In this document: one piece after another, positions 7,879 to 12,475 of the stretch | Numbering within the stretch: the stretch's first letter is position 1 | How the letters are laid out: each line of letters opens with the position of its first letter | Assembly (NCBI GenBank): GCA_937876385.1 | Contig: CALFHQ010000184.1 | Span: 1 to 12,475 of the forward strand | DNA length: 12,475 nt | Direction of reading: 5' to 3' | Source of the DNA: an uncultured Pseudomonadota bacterium | GTDB taxonomy: Bacteria; Myxococcota_A; UBA9042; CAIXZC01 | Program-made: the position numbers and the translations under genes | Notes under the pieces: generated by a model | Told to the model about the DNA's origin: nothing | Database searches by the model: none | The model's input: only the letters and a program-made list of their open reading frames with translations

Positions 7879-7917
7879 AGCAGCGCGAGGATTGAAATCG
7901 CCTCGTTTGCTGCTTTT
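7879..7917 (+). terminator. Candidate hairpin / weak terminator upstream of feoAB
   Basis: AGCAGC (7879-7884) plus CGAGG (7886-7890) pair with CCTCG (7901-7905) plus GCTGCT (7909-7914), giving an 11-bp stem with one asymmetric internal loop (G against TTT) and a 10-nt apical loop. TTTC follows directly on the plus strand. The T run is short, so termination would be weak. No certain plus-strand gene lies upstream, so it may act on an unannotated small transcript, or serve as an insulator or a protein-binding palindrome next to the feo promoter. Confidence 0.35.
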
Positions 7918-7921
7918 CAGC

Positions 7922-7951
7922 TTGACAGGAGGGGGGGTGCGTCCGTAAGTT
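7922..7951 (+). promoter_or_regulatory. Candidate feoAB promoter
   Basis: A perfect -35 TTGACA (7922-7927) is followed after 18 nt by TAAGTT (7946-7951), a poor -10 (3/6). A start site near 7958 would give a short leader before feoA. A weak -10 fits a gene that needs activation or is tightly repressed, but that is inference. Confidence 0.35.
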
Positions 7952-7965
7952 AAGCGCGTCTAACT
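7948..7965. promoter_or_regulatory. Short dyad between the feo -10 and the feoA RBS
   Basis: AGTTA (7948-7952) and TAACT (7961-7965) are inverted around 8 nt and overlap the candidate -10. Position suits an operator for an iron-responsive repressor, but the sequence matches neither a Fur box nor the DtxR/IdeR consensus, in which the GTTA and TAAC halves are only 3 nt apart. The arms are 5 bp, so chance is quite possible. Confidence 0.2.
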
Positions 7966-7979
7966 CTGAGGGGAAGACG

Positions 7980-8282
7980 ATGAAGATGGAGCATCACTGC
8001 AAGACACAATGCCGAGGACATTTTCGGCACCGTGTCTTGTCCGACCTGAAGCCGGGGCAATCGGCGGTGATTTGCGACCTCTGTGGTTGCGGCGGTTGCA
8101 AACGTCGGCTTCTGGAGCTGGGCCTTCTTCCCGGACAGGAGATTCTCGTCGAGCGTGTCGGTCCCTTTGGCGAACCCATCGGGATCAAAGTCAGAGGATA
8201 CCACCTCTCGTTGCGACGTGGCCAGGCCCAGGGGGTCTGTCTTGAAGACGACCGTCACACCGAAGGGTCGGCACAGGCTTGA
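7980..8282 (+). CDS. feoA: Ferrous iron transport protein A with a Cys cluster
   Basis: FeoA is a small SH3-like cytoplasmic protein needed for Fe2+ uptake by FeoB. The core is clear: LSDLKPGQSAVI (20-31), KRRLLELGLLPGQEILVERV (41-60), GEPIGIKVRGYHLSLRRGQA (64-83). Unusually, the stretch that normally holds a short Gly-rich turn before RRLLELGL is here CDLCGCGGC (32-40), a CxxCxCxxC cluster. The N-terminus also carries HHCKTQC (5-11) with more His at 14 and 17, and Cys87 lies near the end. Seven Cys in 100 residues is high for this family and suggests binding of Fe2+, Zn2+ or an Fe-S cluster, which is inference. The start at 7980 has GAGGGGA at 7968-7974; an ATG two codons later is also possible. 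feoB follows 4 nt after the stop. No separate feoC is present. Confidence 0.93.
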   Translation: MKMEHHCKTQCRGHFRHRVLSDLKPGQSAVICDLCGCGGCKRRLLELGLLPGQEILVERVGPFGEPIGIKVRGYHLSLRRGQAQGVCLEDDRHTEGSAQA

Positions 8283-8286
8283 TTTC

Positions 8287-10377
8287 ATGAAAGAGCCCAT
8301 TATCGCCCTTGCTGGGAATCCCAACGCAGGCAAGACTACCATTTTCAACGGTCTCACCGGTGGCCACTTCCACGTGGGGAACTACGCGGGGGTGACCGTA
8401 GAGACCCGCGAAGGCTTCGTGGAGTTGGGGGGCAAGCGCTACCGTCTCGTTGACCTTCCCGGAATCTACAGCCTCACAGCGCAGTCAGTGGAGGAGAGGG
8501 TCGCCCGGCAGTTTCTCATGGAGGCTCGGCCCGAGGTTGTCCTGGCGGTCGTGGATGCGGGAAACCTGGAGCGCAACCTCTATCTCGTTACGCAGTTGAT
8601 GGAGTTGAACCTTCCCCTGGTCCTGATCTTGAACATGATGGACGAGGTGGAGGAGAAGGGATGGGTCATCGATGTCGATGCCATGGAGGAACGCCTCGGC
8701 TTCCCGGTGGTGGGGACGGTGGGCTCCCGGCGTGAAGGGATTGATGCCATCAAAGCTGCGGCCCTTCGGGCAACGGACATGCCCCAACGGGGAGAGCATG
8801 TGCACTTTTGTGCCAGCCTGGAGGCTGAAATTGAAGCCCTCCTTCCTCGGATCAAGCGATTGGAGAACAATCCGTTTCCCCTTCGAGCCGCGGCGGTTCG
8901 ACTGTTGGAAGGGGACGGGGAGTTGGAGCCGCAACTGACCCTGGAAGATCCTCAGCTCTCCGAGGCGCTGGAGTCGGCTCGTTCCAGGATTCATGAGGCC
9001 ACCAACCACGATCCGGACCTTCTGGCTGCTGATGCTCGGTATGGGTATTCGGCTGGACTGGTGAAGGAGTGCGTCAAGAAGGCGGACCCCGTATCTCGAC
9101 TGGACGCCAGCGAGCGAATTGACTCGGTGCTCATGCATCCGGTGTTCGGCTTGCCCATCTTCTTTGCCATCATGTACCTCGTGTTCTGGATGACGTTCCA
9201 ACTCGGCGAGTGGCCCATGCGAGGGCTCGAGATGATGTTTGGGGCCGCAAAACTGGGATTGACAGCGATCTGGCCCGAGGGATTCTCCCCCTTGCTCCTG
9301 TCGGTGCTGAAAGACGGGGTGCTCGGCGGGGTGGGCGGAGTCGTCGTCTTTGTTCCGAACATCATGATCCTCTTTTTTTGCATGTCTGTTCTGGAGCAAT
9401 CGGGCTACATGGCCAGAGCCACCTTCTTAATGGATGGCTTCATGCACCGAATCGGTCTCCACGGCCGCAGCTTCATCCCCATGGTGATGGGGCTTGGGTG
9501 TTCCGTCCCTGCCATTATGGCCGCTCGAGCCATCGACAATCCCAAAGATCGTCTTGCCACCATCTTGTCATTGCCCCTGGTGCCCTGCGGAGCGCGTCTT
9601 CCGGTGTTCCTTTTGCTGGTACCGGCGTTTTTTGCTGAGGCCTGGCAGGGTGCTGTGATGTTCCTCCTGTATTTCACCGGCATCGCCATGGCGGTTCTGG
9701 TCGCCTTCCTGCTGCGGCGGGTGGTTTTCACCGGGGGACTCTCCCACTTTGTCATGGAGTTGCCCCCGTATCGTCGCCCTGGCTGGAAGGGGTTGGGGCG
9801 GTACACCTGGCACATGGGAGCGCTCTACTTAAAGAAGGCGGGGACGGTCATCTTGTTCTTCTCCGTTGTGTTGTGGGGTTTGGCGAATTTCCCCCAGGTC
9901 GGGGAAGCGGAACGTGCTGAGATTCGGGCCACCTACGGCGAGTCGATTTCCCCCGAGGAGGAGGCAACCCATCTGGCACGAATTCAGTTGGAGCGCTCCA
10001 TCCTGGGGCAGGTGGGTCATGCCGTGGAGCCGGTCTTTGCACCGGCAGGGTTCGATTGGAGGATTTCAACAGCGGTGCTCGGAGCCGTCGCTGCCAAAGA
10101 GGTCTTCGTCGCTCAGATGGGGGTCATCTTCTCCATCGAGACCCAGGGAGAGGACTCCGACCTTTCGCAGGTGTTGCATGAGAGCTATTCAGTCCCTGCG
10201 GGGTTCGCCGTGGTCTTCTTCATGCTGTTGACCTTCCCATGCCTGTCCACTTTGGTGGTCACTTACAAAGAAACCCACAAACTGCGCTACCCCATTCTCC
10301 AGTTCGCTGCGTTATTTGGTCTGGCCTATCTGGTGGCCGTCGTTCTGTTCCAGGTTCTCTCATTCTTCTCCGGGTGA
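8287..10377 (+). CDS. feoB: Ferrous iron transporter FeoB
   Basis: FeoB is the inner-membrane Fe2+ transporter with an N-terminal G-protein domain. In this 696-residue protein G1 is GNPNAGKT (10-17), G2 includes Thr37 in NYAGVTVE, G3 is DLPG (56-59) and G4 is NMMD (116-119). A helical spacer (about 165-275) precedes the membrane part. The conserved pore signatures are present: MARATFLMDGFMHRIGLHGR (375-394), GLGCSVPAIMAAR (402-414), LVPCGARLPVF (431-441) and, near the C-terminus, TFPCLSTL (649-656). Hydrophobic segments include about 283-303, 345-368, 440-475, 515-535 and 670-693, in line with the usual polytopic layout and length. The frame is open further upstream, but the family start is the ATG at 8287, 4 nt after feoA. 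Its ribosome binding site is weak (AGG, 11 nt away), so translation is probably coupled to feoA. No C-terminal FeoC-like extension is seen. Confidence 0.97.
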   Translation: MKEPIIALAGNPNAGKTTIFNGLTGGHFHVGNYAGVTVETREGFVELGGKRYRLVDLPGIYSLTAQSVEERVARQFLMEARPEVVLAVVDAGNLERNLYLVTQLMELNLPLVLILNMMDEVEEKGWVIDVDAMEERLGFPVVGTVGSRREGIDAIKAAALRATDMPQRGEHVHFCASLEAEIEALLPRIKRLENNPFPLRAAAVRLLEGDGELEPQLTLEDPQLSEALESARSRIHEATNHDPDLLAADARYGYSAGLVKECVKKADPVSRLDASERIDSVLMHPVFGLPIFFAIMYLVFWMTFQLGEWPMRGLEMMFGAAKLGLTAIWPEGFSPLLLSVLKDGVLGGVGGVVVFVPNIMILFFCMSVLEQSGYMARATFLMDGFMHRIGLHGRSFIPMVMGLGCSVPAIMAARAIDNPKDRLATILSLPLVPCGARLPVFLLLVPAFFAEAWQGAVMFLLYFTGIAMAVLVAFLLRRVVFTGGLSHFVMELPPYRRPGWKGLGRYTWHMGALYLKKAGTVILFFSVVLWGLANFPQVGEAERAEIRATYGESISPEEEATHLARIQLERSILGQVGHAVEPVFAPAGFDWRISTAVLGAVAAKEVFVAQMGVIFSIETQGEDSDLSQVLHESYSVPAGFAVVFFMLLTFPCLSTLVVTYKETHKLRYPILQFAALFGLAYLVAVVLFQVLSFFSG

Positions 10378-10420
10378 CTCTTCCCTCAGGGTGCTCCGGC
10401 TTCGCTATCCGGCGGGGTGT

Positions 10421-10438
10421 AGACGGCGACTTCCGTCT
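10421..10438 (+). terminator. Weak candidate terminator after feoB
   Basis: AGACGG and CCGTCT form a 6-bp stem around a 6-nt loop, 44 nt past the feoB stop. Only two T residues follow, so intrinsic termination would be inefficient. No better candidate is visible before the next promoter. Confidence 0.25.
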
Positions 10439-10495
10439 TGAGGAGTTCTCGTGTCCCACGGCTCACTTACGGTGTCCTTGGGGGGGATAGTTTGG

Positions 10496-10523
10496 TTGAC
10501 ACTCCACCCGCCACCGTTCTAAT
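10496..10523 (+). promoter_or_regulatory. Sigma70-type promoter of the 615-aa receptor gene
   Basis: A perfect -35 TTGACA (10496-10501) and TCTAAT (10518-10523, 5/6) are separated by 16 nt. The overlapping TAATAT at 10520-10525 would give an 18-nt spacer. Either places the transcription start about 45 nt before the ATG at 10576, leaving a short leader that carries a strong GGGAGGA ribosome binding site. This is the best promoter in the window and makes the receptor gene a separate unit from feoAB. Confidence 0.55.
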
Positions 10524-10575
10524 ATAGCCGCGACCAACGGTTCTACATTTAAGGTGTCCGGGGAGGAATCAATCC

Positions 10576-12423
10576 ATGTATCAATTCAGGCTGACCGTCC
10601 TCTACTTCTTCATCGTCGTCCTGGCTGGTGCCATCGTCTGGAAGCTCATCGACGATCGCCAGACCGAATACCAGATGACGGAGTTGGAGCCGATTCTGGG
10701 AGCAGAGGCCAGTTCCTATGAACTCCTCACGAGTCATCGCATCGAGAAGCTGAAGACCTTCTCTCGAGTGGTCCTCGAGACGGATCTGCCTGTTTATGTG
10801 GAAGCGTTGATGGACATGAAGAGCACGGTCAAGGCCGTGGGCCGAGAGACCCGGCAGCGATTTGCCCGAGATCCAAAGGCCACTGTTGACGACAAGCTGG
10901 CCTATGTGAAGACGAAGGCTCAGCCGGCTCTGGACCGTTTCAAGGAGACCATCGCTTCCAATATCAGCACCATGGTGGACGTCGAGGGTGGAGTCGAATC
11001 GATGATGGCTGATATTCTCGCCTCGGGGATGGTTGGCGAGTATGACTGGTGGCCGTACTCTTACTTCAAGGTGACTTACATCGCTTTGGTTGAGTTTGTC
11101 TATCCAGACCTCCTGCGCCGTTGGAAGAAGGAAGACCTCCCCGACCTGTTCGTCCTCATCGAGCCTGAAAACGAGACGGCTCGCTACTATGTGGAGAACC
11201 TCGCTGCCGTCATTGAGAATCGGCCCATGGGACAGGAGTTGGAGCGTGATCTGTTGGCGTACGACACCCACATCACGACCAATTTCTCCCAAGTAGCCCC
11301 GGTGTTGAAGGACGTCAAAGCTGGTTCCACCCGCCTCATGAGCAGTGGAATCCTCATTCGAGACAATCGCGCATTTGTCGTCGTGGCGACCCGGTTGGAA
11401 AACGAAGACAAGGACTTCCTTGGGACTCTCATGGTTGGGTACGAACTGGACAAGACCCTCGCCGAGCAGGACACGGCCCGAATTCTTGGGATGCGGCCCG
11501 TGCTCAAGAGTTGTCTCGACAAACTGGAAGGAGAGCAGGAACTGGCTGCCAGCGGTGAGCGTTGCCAGTACGAGCTGCGCCACCAGTCACGGGGCATTAC
11601 CCTGGTCGCTCGGGATCGCATCGGGAAGACCCTGATTCTGGGAACCTCCCTCGCCGAGGAGTCCCAGTCCACCATCTCCGACATCATCAAGACTGGGAGT
11701 CGAAGGGGGCGAATAGTCACCGGGGACTTCATCGCCATGGGGGTGGAGTTGCCCGTGGAGAGCCAGGATGCCACTGGGCAAGCGCTGGCTTACGTGACCT
11801 TGAATCTGGACGAGGCGCTGGTGCCTTTCACCAATGCCAAGACAGTTCTCATCGTCGTCGCTTTGATTCTCTTCATCGTCGCCTTCATCATCTTGCAGTT
11901 CCTGGTGCGACGGTTGAGGAAGCCCTTCGAAGCCATCGACCAGGGGATCCACGAGATCATCGGCGGCAACTTCGAATACCGCTTCCCCTTCGACTTCACC
12001 GAGGAGCTGCCCAGCTCCATGGCGCAGAGCCTCTCGGTGATGAAGGCCATTCTCCTGGGCGAGCCTCTCCCTGAGGAGGAGGAGACCGACAACAGTTGGC
12101 GGGAAGAGTTGGAAGTCGAAGCGCATGAGTTGGAAGAGAGCCGAGGGGGGGGCTTGGCGAGCATCGAATCGATTACCCAGGCGGAGATCACCGAGACGAA
12201 GACCGAGTATTACCGGCGCCTGTTCGGGGAGTACATAGAAGCCCGCAAGTCTTTGGGGTTGGACGTTGCCGCAGTGACCTACGTGCGGTTCATCGAGAAG
12301 GTCGCCCGAAACGAGAAGGCTCTGCGTGATCGATACGGGTGCAAGCAGGTGCTCTTCCGGGTGGAATTGAAGGAAAATCAGGTTGCCTTGATTCCCATCA
12401 AGGTGAAAGAGGGGTGTGACTAG
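10576..12423 (+). CDS. Two-TM receptor-like protein with HAMP-like segment and MXAN_5187-type C-terminus
   Basis: The 615-residue protein has an N-terminal TM helix (about 6-24), an extracytoplasmic region (about 25-420), a second TM helix (423-444) and a cytoplasmic part. That topology is typical of chemoreceptors and sensor kinases. The extracytoplasmic region begins with long helices (EAS..YELLTSHRIEKLKTFSR) and ends with two alpha/beta-looking parts (GILIRDNRAFVVVATRLEN; ITLVARDRIGKTLILGTSL), resembling a periplasmic ligand-sensing fold. Residues 445-495 look HAMP-like: RRLRKPFEAIDQGIHEIIGG, then ELPSSMAQSLSVM. After an acidic linker (500-520) the C-terminus (543-608; EYYRRLFGEYIEARKSLGL, RFIEKVARNEKALRDRYGCK, then a beta-like VLFRVELKENQVALIPIKV) resembles the domain I recall as MXAN_5187 C-terminal from myxobacteria, whose function is unknown to me. 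No histidine kinase, GGDEF, cyclase or methyl-accepting motif is present. The start is supported by GGGAGGA 8 nt upstream. Family match is from memory. Confidence 0.85.
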   Translation: MYQFRLTVLYFFIVVLAGAIVWKLIDDRQTEYQMTELEPILGAEASSYELLTSHRIEKLKTFSRVVLETDLPVYVEALMDMKSTVKAVGRETRQRFARDPKATVDDKLAYVKTKAQPALDRFKETIASNISTMVDVEGGVESMMADILASGMVGEYDWWPYSYFKVTYIALVEFVYPDLLRRWKKEDLPDLFVLIEPENETARYYVENLAAVIENRPMGQELERDLLAYDTHITTNFSQVAPVLKDVKAGSTRLMSSGILIRDNRAFVVVATRLENEDKDFLGTLMVGYELDKTLAEQDTARILGMRPVLKSCLDKLEGEQELAASGERCQYELRHQSRGITLVARDRIGKTLILGTSLAEESQSTISDIIKTGSRRGRIVTGDFIAMGVELPVESQDATGQALAYVTLNLDEALVPFTNAKTVLIVVALILFIVAFIILQFLVRRLRKPFEAIDQGIHEIIGGNFEYRFPFDFTEELPSSMAQSLSVMKAILLGEPLPEEEETDNSWREELEVEAHELEESRGGGLASIESITQAEITETKTEYYRRLFGEYIEARKSLGLDVAAVTYVRFIEKVARNEKALRDRYGCKQVLFRVELKENQVALIPIKVKEGCD

Positions 12424-12475
12424 GTCACGATGGAGATGATGGTTACCCCGTCTCCCCCTTCCTCCCTCTTCCCGG
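12424..12475. other. Short non-coding end of window
   Basis: These 52 nt follow the receptor stop. An ATG at 12430 opens a frame to the window edge, but it has no ribosome binding site and too little sequence to judge. No hairpin terminator is visible. Confidence 0.4.

Larger units (their letters stand above)
7461..7979. other. 519-bp divergent intergenic region
   Basis: This region separates the minus-strand lipoprotein cluster from feoAB on the plus strand, so both 5' leaders should lie here. Going left to right it holds the lipoprotein ribosome binding site (7468-7474), a leader hairpin (7487-7503), a TTGACA on the minus strand (7584-7579) whose nearest -10-like element (extended TGCTAGGAT, 7569-7561) is only 12 nt away and so badly spaced, a 31-codon hydrophobic frame on the plus strand (7646-7741), an inverted repeat with a trailing T run (7879-7917), and the candidate feo promoter with a dyad (7922-7965). 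Frames of 60-80 codons on both strands show no domain I recognise. I see no tRNA and no insertion-sequence end. Confidence 0.6.

Noticed and set aside
7948..7965. An IdeR/DtxR or Fur box at the feo promoter
   Set aside because: The half-site spacing is 8 nt rather than 3, and no Fur-like hexamer repeat is present. Kept only as an unnamed dyad.
8083..8286. An upstream extension of feoB by 68 codons
   Set aside because: It overlaps feoA in another frame, and known FeoB proteins start just before the G1 motif, as from the ATG at 8287.
10549..11583. A 344-codon minus-strand frame
   Set aside because: It is a shadow of the receptor gene, which has a promoter, a strong ribosome binding site and recognisable topology on the plus strand.
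12430..12475. A possible new gene starting at ATG 12430
   Set aside because: No ribosome binding site, and only 15 codons before the window ends.

Overview
This window is moderately GC-rich bacterial DNA with tightly packed, full-length genes. It suggests a Gram-negative of the Myxococcota / former Deltaproteobacteria. The pointers are a membrane receptor-like protein whose C-terminus resembles the domain I know from Myxococcus as MXAN_5187, a large SPII lipoprotein, a probable outer-membrane barrel protein and a DmdC-type acyl-CoA dehydrogenase. This placement is inference, because the window holds no rRNA or other marker gene.

Left half, all on the minus strand. The first gene runs off the left edge and encodes a secreted protein with a ComEA-like helix-hairpin-helix (HhH) module followed by a long aromatic, beta-rich region. 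Upstream of it (transcribed first) is a complete acyl-CoA dehydrogenase. Beyond that lies a second minus-strand cluster read from about 7460 to 4174: a 711-residue lipoprotein with helical, HEAT-like repeats, a 151-residue unrecognised protein, a possible 30-codon ORF, and the RNA 2'-phosphotransferase KptA/Tpt1. Spacing (41 nt, then 99 nt filled by a small ORF whose stop overlaps the kptA start) suggests one transcript.

Centre. A 519-bp divergent intergenic region (7461-7979) separates the lipoprotein cluster from feoAB. It holds a leader hairpin for the lipoprotein gene, an 11-bp imperfect inverted repeat followed by a short T run, a candidate feo promoter and a short dyad.

Right half, plus strand. 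feoA and feoB lie 4 nt apart and encode a ferrous-iron uptake system. The FeoA carries an unusual Cys cluster (CxxCxCxxC) where the family normally has a short turn. After a 198-bp gap with a good sigma70-type promoter (TTGACA-16-TCTAAT) comes a 615-residue two-TM receptor-like protein with a HAMP-like segment and an MXAN_5187-like C-terminal domain but no recognisable kinase, cyclase or methyl-accepting output.

No mobile element, CRISPR array, tRNA or rRNA was found. The parts most likely to be under-described are the lipoprotein / unknown / KptA cluster, the Cys-cluster FeoA and the receptor with an uncharacterised output domain.
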